Source: Anthostomella pinea (taxonomy: Eukaryota > Ascomycota > Sordariomycetes > Xylariales > Xylariaceae). Taken from it: DNA of 64,000 bases. Location: positions 558,001 to 622,000 of the forward strand of contig CAUWAG010000020.1 in the NCBI GenBank assembly GCA_963556695.1, given 5' to 3'. This document shows positions 1-9,004 of this stretch, piece after piece (the stretch's first letter is position 1; each line of letters starts with the position of its first letter). Under the pieces are notes generated by a model. It made no database searches, was not told the origin of the DNA, and saw only the letters and a program-made list of their open reading frames with translations. Made by a program: the position numbers and the translations under genes.

Positions 1-202
1 GAAGCCCGGGCCACGTCTCTACCATTCTCAATATGGTCCAGGCAATATCCTCATGGTACGCGGTACCCTCGGGGTCGTCCTCGTGAAATCCAGGACCTGT
101 GAGAAGGTCCTCCTCGGTGAATGGCGCAAAGAACTTGACCTCGGAAGGCGCGGCTGATTTCAACACCCAGGCGTATTCGTTCATGAACTCTAGTTGTGAC
201 AT
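1..202 (-). CDS. Partial hypothetical protein, N-terminal 67 residues
   Basis: An open frame starts with ATG at 202 and runs leftwards off the window edge, so only the first 67 residues are visible. The peptide begins MSQLEFMNEYAWVLKSA and is rich in acidic and aromatic residues, with no motif that I recognise. Its start lies only about 37 bp downstream of the stop of the leftward helicase-like gene, which is very tight for two fungal genes. I tried to join the two as exons of one gene through a GTTTGA donor, but both plausible acceptors give an in-frame stop, so they are kept separate. The start codon is the first ATG after that stop. Function unknown. Confidence 0.5.
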   Translation of the reverse strand, partial: MSQLEFMNEYAWVLKSAAPSEVKFFAPFTEEDLLTGPGFHEDDPEGTAYHEDIAWTILRMVETWPGL

Positions 203-239
203 GACTTGCCGTGTAGTCACAACCTAGCTCGTGTACGGA

Positions 240-1118
240 TCAAACATTCTTCTCTTGTCCTTCCCACCACTCGAGACGATATACCTCAGGCCTGATGAAG
301 GCAGTCGAATTGGCCACCGCCCTGGGAATGCTGTTCCAGTCCTTAGCAGTGTCGGTGACCTCGGACGCGGACGGGAGGTCCGGGTGATATTCAGAGGCTG
401 TGCTGGCTAGTACACGGTGATGGCTACCTGCCGAGTGGCATTTGGCAAAGAGCTTGTCCAGCTGCTGGTCCCAAGTCGTATCCGTTTTTATCCGAATTAC
501 TTTGATCCGTGGATAGCTGTCGGACACTGTGACCATCTTGACGGTGCTTTCGGTCCATCTCTCAAGCGCAGCAAGCGTTCTCCCAGACTTGAACGGACTT
601 TTCACGACCACTGCATTTCCAGAACCATTTCCACTCTGTCGACGCAGAATGTACGCCCAGTGCAGTAGGGTTCCCGGAGCCAGCTCGCCGTCGGTCGTCG
701 GGCAAGACTGGGTGTCGATGAGCACGATGGTTTTGTCGCTCACATCGTGAGGCTTGAAGGTTGCCAGGAAAGTCTTGTGGCTGACGATGGCAGCGAATCC
801 GAGGCTAGGATCCTCGCTTAGCTTGATCGTGATAGGGTTGAGGGGGTTGGCAGAGACGCTGGTCAGGTATGTTCGTAGCATCACGGCTTCGGCATCTTGT
901 GGCACGACATATATGATTCGCGCTTCGGGCATCGATCGCTGGGTCAGTGCGTGTATGTGGGCAACCAGGCTCGTGCTCTTACCTGACGCATGCGCGCTTC
1001 GGATGTAGGCGCTGGCGACGCCGTTGCTCAACCCGTGCAGGAAGAATTTATCAATCTGTTCCTGGCTCTCGCGCCAGGCTTGAGTCAGGGGAACGTCTAT
1101 GCGATCGTTCGACGCCAT
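240..1118 (-). CDS. DEAH-helicase-like P-loop protein with degenerate motif II
   Basis: A 292-residue leftward protein if the ATG at 1118 (MASNDRID) is used; the frame is open up to 1373, but the extra N-terminal part is low-complexity and has no conserved look. Around residue 40-45 there is a Walker A motif, SAHASGKSTS, followed by a helicase Ia-like stretch (IIYVVPQDAEAVMLRTYL). The stretch at IVLIDTQSCPTTDGELA lines up with DEAH-box motif II plus the conserved TxDGELA tail, but DEAH has become DTQS. SPFKSGRT could be a motif III region. Only the first RecA-like domain is present; there is no second helicase domain. It therefore looks like a stand-alone, probably non-unwinding, P-loop protein. 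The family assignment is by motif only; substrate and role are unknown. Confidence 0.6.
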   Translation of the reverse strand: MASNDRIDVPLTQAWRESQEQIDKFFLHGLSNGVASAYIRSAHASGKSTSLVAHIHALTQRSMPEARIIYVVPQDAEAVMLRTYLTSVSANPLNPITIKLSEDPSLGFAAIVSHKTFLATFKPHDVSDKTIVLIDTQSCPTTDGELAPGTLLHWAYILRRQSGNGSGNAVVVKSPFKSGRTLAALERWTESTVKMVTVSDSYPRIKVIRIKTDTTWDQQLDKLFAKCHSAGSHHRVLASTASEYHPDLPSASEVTDTAKDWNSIPRAVANSTAFIRPEVYRLEWWEGQEKNV

Positions 1119-2764
1119 CGTGATGATATTTCGATTTCGAGGACTTTGGGAAGGTCTGGGAGTGTGATGCGCGATATTGGGATAGTGGTGTACATCGAAT
1201 GATGGGCTGTGTGGGGCCGTGTGTGCACGATAAATGTTTTCAGCTGGAGGACCAGGGTGCTGGGCAGCTTGGAGGGATGGGTGACATTGGTGAGCTTTAT
1301 CGTCAAGTAGCTTCGGGGCATCTATCGATAGGGGGCCGTTACGATAATACGAATAACACAGGAGACAGGTCATAAAGAAAAAGGGGCTCCTTATAGTGGT
1401 AGAGAAGTGGGGGCCGCATAGGTGGGGTCATTGGGACGGACCGGTGCCCCCACTAGAGTACCCCTTTGGGCGATGATCCCGCATCTAATTGGAAGTTCAC
1501 TGAACGTGTCCGGCGTGCAAATGGAGCCTCTGTGCCGGCCGGCGATGCTAGTTAAATGCAGCGGCTGCAAGCGCGCCGACGCTGATCACGGCCTGCCCTA
1601 CCCAAGGACTAGCCTGTTGCTTCCATGCTTCAAGGCCAAGGGCAGGTGGTGTGCCTGTCCTGCAGGGTGTACGGGGCAATCCGGATCAGCCACGCGCAAT
1701 GCCGAGCTGATGTTTCCCCCCGCTGCTCACTTTGCAGCAACTGCTACAGGAGGTATTCACTGTACCGTCCCTAGACGCCCCCATTGATAATACTACCCTA
1801 GTTGAAACCCATGTCTTCTTAAAAGGGATCCCAGGGGGCTTGGCAACCTCAACCCCCCTATACATGAGGACATTTCTCCTTCAACTCTCTCTATTGCACT
1901 GTCAGGCTCATCGGTCTGGGCGCGTCTGACGTCTCTCCTGAGCTTTGACCATAGCCCTCGAACGTAGTATCTTTTGGGGGTGACTACACATCGCCGTGTG
2001 GCTAGGGAAATCCGTGGAAATCACGAACAGTAGTATCTTACACAGGCTGTGTGAATGTAGCTTTAGAGGACGACCGAGGCTTGGAGGAATACCTCTGCTT
2101 GGTCAAGACTGACAACAATGTGGAGCAACTAACCGCTATCTATACCCAGAAGCCTCCTGTGTGGGGGAGGAACTGGGGTTTGGGGGTGGGAATCCGTGGA
2201 CAGAGCTCTAGACTACCTTGATCAACCTGTTATCAATAGAACAGGTGGGACGTTGCGCGCCCGTCAAGCACCCCGTGAGAACCGCAACCCTCCTGCAAGC
2301 CTGTTAATTTCCATCTCCTTGAGTCCTTCTGCAGCCCCATAACTCTCCCCACATGTCCAAGCTCATGGCTTCCGCGTCATCTTTCCCAGTCTCTCGGGGA
2401 TACCTGTAGGCTTGTCTGATAGTATGCAGGGAAAAATTGCTTGCCGCTCCAGGATATATAGCCAGCTGTGAATAGGTCAGCCCGTACTAACGGCCTGTAA
2501 GGAGCGCTTCTCCCAGGTTGACTCACCTTGACGCCCGACTCACCTAGCGTCTCTGGAGGAAACCAAGGCGTCTTAGCATTTGAGACGAAGTTGATGAAAA
2601 TCCTGATAGTCTCAGCTAGGCTTTCCTAGGGTGGCTGCGCGGATTATGGCAAGGGCATACTGGCATTAGCGCAGGGACCTTGACGGCGTTTTTATCTGAG
2701 GCATTAGTCGTGTGGCAGAGTGAGACGAGATAAAGCGCCGTGTAAAATAAAACGACCAGATTCC
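1119..2764. other. Gene-poor interval
   Basis: About 1.6 kb with only short overlapping ORFs, none with codon or motif support on either strand. The left part probably contains the promoter and 5' leader of the helicase-like gene. I see no repeat, RNA gene or transposon signature here. Confidence 0.5.
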
Positions 2765-3030
2765 TCACGTCGCGAGCCTGGCCTGCTTTTGTGCGGTTTC
2801 AGACCCTTTTTCGGCTTCTGGCGCTGTTGAAGGATCCAAAACTCTGGGTCGTTTGCTAGTCGGTCCATGCGTGTCATCAATCCAGCGCAGAGTGAGCGAG
2901 TCCCGGCACAGGCTGTCCAGGTACTTTACGCTGAGCTCGTAGCATCGCTGGATTCGTGCGCCGTCTTGCAGCAGGATATTACCGTGCTGCAAATTATATG
3001 TAGGACTTCCCGAGGGGAGAGATCGCTGTG
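2765..3030 (-). pseudogene. Decayed coding fragment interrupted by the SINE
   Basis: The minus strand carries a coherent reading frame ending at 2765 with a basic, proline-containing tail (SKRPRVLDPSTAPEAEK). Reading upstream, the frame must shift by one base near 2996-3002 to continue into a second coherent stretch (INTAISPLGKSY). That stretch then runs into the SINE and resumes on its far side at about 3618-3660 (AGEEEYQEAVDAILV). So a formerly continuous coding exon appears to be split by the 555-bp insertion and also carries a frameshift. I do not recognise the protein; it is helical and charged. The case rests on peptide appearance and continuity across the target site, not on homology. 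Confidence 0.4.
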
Positions 3031-3032
3031 TT

Positions 3033-3047
3033 TATTCGAACGAGAAT
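3033..3047. repeat. Left target site duplication of the SINE
   Basis: TATTCGAACGAGAAT precedes the SINE directly. It matches the sequence after the element at 3603-3617 (TATTTGAACGAGAAT) at 14 of 15 positions; the one difference is C to T at a CpG. Confidence 0.9.
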
Positions 3048-3602
3048 GGCCGTATGGCGCAATGGTCAAATGCGCCTGGTTGTGTTCTCGTTTGTGCGGT
3101 GGGCGACGAGAACAAGTGGGTTCAAATCCTGCTATGGCCCCCTTCTGACCCGGCTTGTGCGAATCGACAACCAGCACACGACAGTGGAGAGGCCCCTTAT
3201 CGCAGAGCCCGATAGCCAAGCAGCTTGTCTCCATAATACCCATTTCTGTGAGGTTTTTCCCCTTGTGGTTTCCCTCGCCAACAGATAACAAATACCTACT
3301 TCACCCACCAATGCGACATATTTCGAACGGTTATTGGAACGATGTGTATACCAGAGGACTGAGGTTCACTGGGTCGCTTTGTCACTGGACAGGAGGTTTT
3401 TCTGACAGAATCGTGCTTGGGTATTGACTAAAACCATCTGGTCACTCCAGGTTGGTACCGCTACAGCGAGGATAGGCTCGTGCGCGGATCTGAATGTATC
3501 TAGACTGACACCTTTACAACCTTGCGATGCAATGGCCCTGGGAGGCGTGGTTTGCCCTATGGAGGGACTGCACCCACGATAAATACAATCAATCAATCAA
3601 TC
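3048..3602 (+). mobile_element. tRNA-derived SINE with LINE-like 3' tail
   Basis: This 555-bp non-autonomous retroelement has three parts. The head (3048-3140) resembles a tRNA: seven-base acceptor pairing GGCCGTA/TATGGCC, a D-arm GCGC/GCGC, and a T-arm with loop TTCAAAT. The body (about 3141-3432) has no protein-coding look. The tail (3433-3602) matches, with gaps, the 3' end of the LINE at 18916-19094 on the minus strand, including the shared block GGGAGGCGTGGTTTGC, and ends in a tetranucleotide run (AATC)n. A 15-bp direct repeat flanks the whole element. SINEs have no enzyme and depend on a LINE; the shared tail names the probable partner. The element lies inside a decayed coding region read on the opposite strand. 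Confidence 0.9.
3055..3129 (+). promoter_or_regulatory. Internal RNA polymerase III promoter (A and B boxes)
   Basis: The A box TGGCGCAATGG lies at 3055-3065 and the B box GGTTCAAATCC at 3119-3129, 53 bp apart from end to start. Both fit the tRNA-type consensus (TRGYNNANNNG and GGTTCRANNCC). Between them, where a tRNA would have its anticodon arm, a perfect 8-bp hairpin (GTTCTCGT...ACGAGAAC) stands instead. The element probably initiates its own transcription from here. Confidence 0.8.
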
Positions 3603-3617
3603 TATTTGAACGAGAAT
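3603..3617. repeat. Right target site duplication of the SINE
   Basis: TATTTGAACGAGAAT follows the (AATC)n tail and duplicates 3033-3047 with one CpG-type transition. This fixes the right end of the element and shows insertion by target-primed reverse transcription. Confidence 0.9.
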
Positions 3618-3761
3618 CGCGTCGACTGCTTCCTGGTATTCCTCTTCGCCCGCCTGCCTCTTTGCGCGCTGCTCTTGAGGCTACTAGAAAGGGAAAGGTG
3701 ATTAACACTCAGATAGAAGGTAGAGATTCTATATAATCAATTAAGAAGTTTAAAGAATTTA

Positions 3762-3840
3762 TTCCTTACGAAAGGATTTCTTTTCCTTACGAAAGGATTT
3801 CTTTTCCTTACGAGAAGGTCACTTTTCCTTGGGAAAGATC
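3762..3840. repeat. Tandem repeat of 21 bp, four units
   Basis: Two identical units (3762-3782 and 3783-3803), a third diverged unit (3804-3824) and a partial fourth (3825-3840). Each unit contains an inverted repeat TCCTT-acg-AAGGA. The surroundings are AT-rich. No gene is placed so that this would clearly be its promoter. Confidence 0.85.
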
Positions 3841-4299
3841 TACACTAAAACGAATCGAGTAAAGTCATGACCTTTACTAGGGCTGTTTGAGGCCTAGTCA
3901 ATGGAAGAGTGATTGTTTGTTAGCATATCATAGGTGGCACAGGTCGGTTTGGTACTGCTTTCCATCGCATTTTAGCCTTCTTGCGATGCTACATACCTGT
4001 GTCATTCAAGCAGCTTCTACTGTGAAGCAAACATAAGGGCATTCGCCTGCTCCGTGCCTATATGTGGCGCAGGAGTTTTAGGACTATAGGGGTACTACGT
4101 GATGGTTGGGATAGTTCGAGCCTACATAAACATATCAAAAGTATCACGCTTTTCCACAGCCAGCGCATTCGGAGTTATGTCAAAGCATCTTGGAAGCAGA
4201 GTGTTCATATAAAGCTACCTGCCCAGAGGTTTCGCTGTCACCACATCGTCAGGTGGACGGAAAGGCCGGTGTTGCGTAGTATCAGCGTCTTATGGAGTC
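3841..4299. other. Interval without recognisable features
   Basis: About 460 bp following the tandem repeat. Only one overlapping plus-strand ORF is present and it has no protein-like character. Confidence 0.4.
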
Positions 4300-4704
4300 T
4301 CAACGCTTCTCGGCGAGAGCGGAGTCCTGCTTCGTGTCAAAAGACAGACTGATGTACTTTCTCGTTTTCTTGGCATTCGGGTACTTCAGGCGAAGGGTGG
4401 CCTCCTCCCATACTTGTCGACCGAGCTTCAGAAGTTCGTCTTCCGTCAGCTCTTTCAGCGAGCCGTCCGTCTGCTTCGTTGCGGCCCAAGCATGGATTCT
4501 GTCTCGTACCTCACTGTTGTGGTAGGTAGGCTTTTGGTGGATCAGCGGCAGCACAAGCTTCTTGGCTGCTTCGAGTGGTTTGTTTAGCTCTACCGTTGCT
4601 TCGGTGATTCTGTCACCCGTGCGCGCGACCTCGCTTTGGCTTTCCTCAACCTTCAGCGATCTCGCAGACGTGTCAGCCGATCGAAGTGACCTCGATGACG
4701 AGAC
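4300..4704 (-). CDS. Hypothetical charged helical protein (C-terminal exon)
   Basis: A leftward frame is open from the stop at 4705-4707 to its own stop at 4300 and codes a strongly protein-like, charged, helical sequence of about 130 residues (for example KELTEDELLKLGRQVWEEAT and KKTRKYISLSF). The first ATG in this frame is at 4554, but the coding look extends upstream through VEESQSEVARTGDRITEA, so an upstream exon or a lost start is likely. I do not recognise the family. The neighbour on the plus strand begins within about 10 bp of its open 5' end, so one of the two must be incomplete or dead. Confidence 0.35.
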   Translation of the reverse strand, partial: VSSSRSLRSADTSARSLKVEESQSEVARTGDRITEATVELNKPLEAAKKLVLPLIHQKPTYHNSEVRDRIHAWAATKQTDGSLKELTEDELLKLGRQVWEEATLRLKYPNAKKTRKYISLSFDTKQDSALAEKR

Positions 4705-4710
4705 CTATTA

Positions 4711-5632
4711 GTACGAAATCACCAACGCAGAGTACGAGGACATCTACAGGGACTTTTCGGGTGAGATCATGTGATGCGATGATTGTTTCGATCGACGCGC
4801 CTACTTATTTGAGGACATTCTCGCAACAAATACCAATGTCAGCGCGAACGACCTGTTCAATGCCACTGCACAGTTCGAGCAAGATACCATCACGGAACTC
4901 GCCGCTGATCTCAGTAACGGCCCTTATCTAGAATATTGCTGCCTGAACTACAGGGTGGACGAGGACCTATGGTGTAATTTCTGCAGTACGTCCACTGAAC
5001 TTTGAGTTCCTCTCCCACGTCGCATGGGCCGCTGCCAGTCGCGAAGCCAGATCGAGAAGCTGAATCCCAGCCGGCCGAGCCGGAAGAAGCTCCTGCTTCA
5101 CTGCAGTTTCTCTCCGATCCTAAAAAGCGGTGTGCAAGTCGAGGCGGAAAACGTAGTAGAAAGCCCAAAAAAGGATGCGAAATCAGATGATGACTATCCG
5201 GGACCAAGCACACGTGCTGAACCAAACATATCCAAGGGGCCGGCCGCCTACGAAGCCCACGTACTTGCTCAGCCTGACAGCTTGGACCCGGCTATTCCCC
5301 GCCATAGCCTCCCCCCTGTTGCGGGCATAGCGGAACATATGCGTCTCAACCGAGAGCAAGGTTTCCCCCCCAGAGGCTCGTTCAGAGGCGGCCGCGGCAC
5401 CCGAGGTCAAGGTGGTATTGGCAGGGCTTCTGTGAGTCTCCACCGGGAGCAGGCAAAGCCTGAAAACTTGGTCTCGACTACCCTCGTCAACGTCGTCACC
5501 CACAGTCCAGCCGTGCCTAGCCTACGGAGCGTTCCAGAAAAGGCTCAGCCACGACGGGTGCAATCTCAAGCCGCTCAGCAGCAATACCTGGCCCCAATGG
5601 ACGTACGGAAAACGGCTTGGAAGAAACTTTGA
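4711..5632 (+). pseudogene. Frameshifted hypothetical gene with basic and RG-rich tracts
   Basis: Protein-like segments follow one another on the plus strand but in changing frames: YEITNAEYEDIYRDFSG (about 4711-4762), a long acidic segment DILATNTNVSANDLFNATA at about 4800-5004 ending in WCNFC, a segment with PVAKPDREAESQPAEPEEA (about 5005-5150), and finally VESPKKDAKSDDDYPGP to the stop at 5632 with a GSFRGGRGTRGQGG tract near 5375. In-frame stops separate the first pieces, and no good splice sites join them. I read this as a decayed gene of unknown function with a basic/RG nucleic-acid-binding type of tail. It could instead be a multi-exon gene whose introns I failed to place. Confidence 0.3.
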
Positions 5633-6819
5633 GGTAAAAGCTCGTACTCACCTAATGCTGGCCCTTGGGGCTTTCGTCTTCCTTCTTCAAACTTGATTTG
5701 GGAAAAGTGTGTTGGAAATACTCAAACCCTCAACCAGGCTTTGCCAGGTGTGGTCTATTTCACTATCTTAACTCCCAAGGAGCCCGAGAGGGAACTGGTT
5801 CTTGCTCTGGGCAGCATTGAATTATATGAGAAAACAAGGCACTGTTGATCTGAATGAAGCCTATACGATCTTAGCGATGTACTTCGTTGAACTCGTCCGC
5901 ACAAAAAACAACTACTCTCTCGCCCAACACATCGATTCGGTGTTCGAGCTGTGGTGGTCGGAGCTGCTCAGCTGCGCGTGACGCTGCGGCGAGTGCACCG
6001 AGCCCAAGGACTCATTTTCATCCTCTGCTCGGGAAGGGCGAGGGTCGTAGTAGTAGATATCGCGATTGCTATTATGCGTGGGTATGCGGCGTCGAGACAT
6101 CTTGGTTGTTGCGACAATTGATTGCGCGGATGTTGATTGTGGTTTGGGGGTTTTTGGAAATGAAGAAAAACTTCGGTGGCAGCAATAGATGTGCGCGAAA
6201 CTGCTAGGCGGTGTGGAGTACAGGCAGTAAAACGTGTCTTGCCGTGGACAAGGTAGGCAGTTGTGTTCATAGCTGCGTGCCTAAGTACCACTGGAGGCCT
6301 GACTTGTTTATACAGACCCGTGCTCTGACTCACTTGACTGCCACGATGTAGACGTCAGGACCATGAAGTGTGGCTATTTGTTATAAAAAAAAAAAAAAAT
6401 TGTGGGCTTGATGAGGGCTCGGATGGGGGCGATGGATTGTAAGCTCTTCGCGCGACAGGGTAATGGGGCAACGACTGCCACGACTCACCCCTTTATGAAG
6501 CGATGCCTGCCGTGTGCTTGCCGGACCCTACCCGCCCTTAGATGGACCACATACCTATGGCTACCTGCGGCTGCATTATCGAACAGCCAATATCCCGGAG
6601 GGGTGGTGATCCCAGCGAAATCTGGATGGTCCATGTAGGCTGTCAGCACAGTCGAAGTCCCTTGCGCAGGTGGCACCGCTTAGATCTGATAAGAGCATGC
6701 AGTATGAACCACAGTACTTGAAACACTGCGCCCAATTTTCGGCATTGATCAGCTCTATGGATTCCACTATCGTCAACTTTTGCCTCAGCGTTGGCCTGCC
6801 AGAACGCGACGGGGTTCTG
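5633..6819. other. Gene-poor interval with poly(A) run
   Basis: About 1.2 kb with overlapping short ORFs of unconvincing composition on both strands. It holds a run of 15 A at 6385-6399. No gene or transposon end is recognised; the right part probably leads into the oxidase relic. Confidence 0.45.
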
Positions 6820-8700
6820 GTGCAGAGCCAATGGCAGGATGGTGGCGAGTTTCCAGACGGGCTACTTGATGCGTCTTGCCTGGCTGCCCAGCTCTGCCTC
6901 GGATCCCAAAAGGTAGACGTGCGCCCGCTCAATCAAACAATTGTCAAGGAAAATTGGTATGGCCGCGTCAATCTCGACTTGAGCGCAAACTTACAAGGTG
7001 TAGGTCTGAGACCTGTATTGCAGAGCAGCGCTGCATCATCCAGCCCCATACAGCCGACGACGTGTCCGCGGCCGTTTGCATCATTGGCTTCTTCAACGTC
7101 AAGTTTGCTGCTCGGAGTGGAGGGCACTCTGTCAAACAGCGTGTATTGTGGTTGATCTGGTTGATAACGTGTATTCTGGTGATTCTGATTAGAGTGTTGT
7201 ATCTCTGTGAAAATCCTTCTGTGGGCTAGGTGGCCTAAAAATGCCCTATTGGCCTTGCTGGTGCACTGCCACCTCCCTGAACGCCACGGTGGCTTGTGCG
7301 CCATTCAACACACTCCCCTAATCCCTGGTGGTCCAGTATTGGGCCGGACTGCATTCTGCTCGACATGCAGAAGATGAAGCAGGTCAGCCTCTCTCCGGAC
7401 AACACTACTGCTGCAGTAGGCCCAGGAGCCCGTTGGGGCGAGTTGATATCAGCATAACGTAACAGTCATCGGGAGTCGAATCCCTGCTGTTGGTGTCGCA
7501 GGTCTTATCCTTGGTGGTAAGGTGTACCTGTCTAGTGTTGGCGGTAAACGATGCACTGACAAGTCAAGGTGGTTATAACTACCTGTCTGCAGAATACGGT
7601 ACTGCTGCCGATAGTGTGAAGAACTTTGAGGTACTCTTCGCTAACTTACTCTCTAGATCGTACTCGCCGGCAACTCCATCGTCAGCGCCAACACGGATGA
7701 GCGCAGTGATCTATTCTGGGCTTTCAAAGGCGGCGGACCCAATTTTGGCATCTTCACCAGATTCGACCTGTACACGGCCCCCGTCAGCGATGTGTGGTCC
7801 CAACTGTCCCTATTCTCCCCTGACCAAGCTTCCCAGATGTTGGATGCATTTGCGCAGTGGCAGAGCAGCGAGGACTTTGACATCAAGTCTTCGGTCACAC
7901 TCTCGATAGGTCTGGACTTCATCACACTGGGGCTGCTGTACTCAACGCCGGCGGAGAGCCCCAGCGTGTTTGCACCATTCTACCTGCTGGAGCCGTTGCA
8001 AGTACTTGCGCCAGCGGCCAACGGGACAATGTCCCAGATATATGATGCGGCAGCCAGTATCGTCACAAGCGGATCGCGACGGTATGTACCACTCTACCTA
8101 GGATCGTGCACGCCAATGCTCACAGATGCGTAGTCATGGTTACAGGGCAGCGAGCTCGCAAGTCGACGGTAAGCTCTGCAAGTCCGTTCACAGTCTCGGG
8201 CGGGAGCAGGCGCTGAAAGTCAGGGAGACCACCGGGGCAAACCAGACATTCGCTTTACGGCATGTTTCCAGAAGCCTTGTCTCAAAGGGCATCGAGAGAG
8301 GCGGGAACCCCATGGGTATTCCGGTTGAAAACCATCAGTGTAAGCATCGTACCCCCTTTCTGAATTCCCCACGCAACGTGGCTCGCTCTCGCAACGCAAT
8401 TCAAACTGACTATGTTTCAAACAGGGTGGATCACACTAGCGGACTGGGTAGAGGCAGAAGACGACGACCTTGTGCGGTCGGTCGCTATTGAGACGGCAGA
8501 CTTGTAGAAGAGTCTCGGTTCAGAGCGCGGCTCACACCCCCCGTTTCTACATGAACGACGCTTCGAGAGACCAGACCCCCCTTGGTTCGTACGGGCCCGA
8601 GAGCGTGGGGAAACTGAAGAAGATCGCTCTCAAGTACGATCTAGCGCAGTTATTCCAGACGAACCAGGCCGGCGGGTTTCTGCTGTCCAGGGTAGACTGA
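6820..8700 (+). pseudogene. Berberine-bridge-type FAD-linked oxidase, disrupted
   Basis: The pieces follow a BBE/PCMH-type FAD oxidoreductase in order: N-terminal LCLGSQKVDVRP, then CIIQPHTADDVSAAV and KFAARSGGHS (the RSGGH His is the usual covalent FAD site), PNPWWSSIGPD, PDNTTAAVGPGARWGELIS, the P-loop-like RIPAVGVAGLILGG, YLSAEYGTAADSVKNFE, SDLFWAFKGGGPNFGI, and the BBE C-terminus FYMNDASRDQTPLGSYGPE to a stop at 8700. The frame breaks by stop or shift after ELIS (about 7454), after the exon near 8090 and near 8505. A clean 52-nt intron remains at 7517-7568. The second intron is only 26 nt (7631-7656), and the acceptor before PNPWWSS is lost. The gene would have coded a secreted or metabolic oxidase but is now dead. 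Confidence 0.85.
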
Positions 8701-9004
8701 CTGCTAGACGGAGCAAAGAGTGTAGTGCCTTCACACTACCCGTGAACTTGGGGATGGGCGAACAGGAAGGGCTCCTTCGCATCGAAAAGTGCAAGATACA
8801 TAGAAAATATGACCGAGCTCACGTTGGCACTCGGAAGATCAGCTTGATGTTCTGTGATATAGGAGAAATACTCCAAATGACTGTGTGCATAAAGCACGCT
8901 GAGATCCAGGAGTTGGATGTGACTGGTCTGTAAATTGATGACAATTTCGACTAACGACCTTCTCTCGAGCCTTCGACTCCAAAACGTCTCTTTCGCAACA
9001 CCTA
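8701..9004. other. Short spacer between two facing pseudogenes
   Basis: About 300 bp between the convergent 3' ends of the oxidase and aldehyde dehydrogenase relics. It may include the scrambled C-terminus of the dehydrogenase; nothing else is visible. Confidence 0.4.

Noticed and set aside
1..1118. One two-exon gene joining the helicase-like ORF to the edge fragment
   Set aside because: The GTTTGA donor with either nearby AG leads directly into a stop; no other donor gave an open join.
3048..3140. A functional tRNA gene
   Set aside because: Acceptor, D and T arms fit, but no anticodon stem and loop can be drawn in the 39 bases between D and T arms, and the segment is followed by a SINE body and tail within one target duplication.
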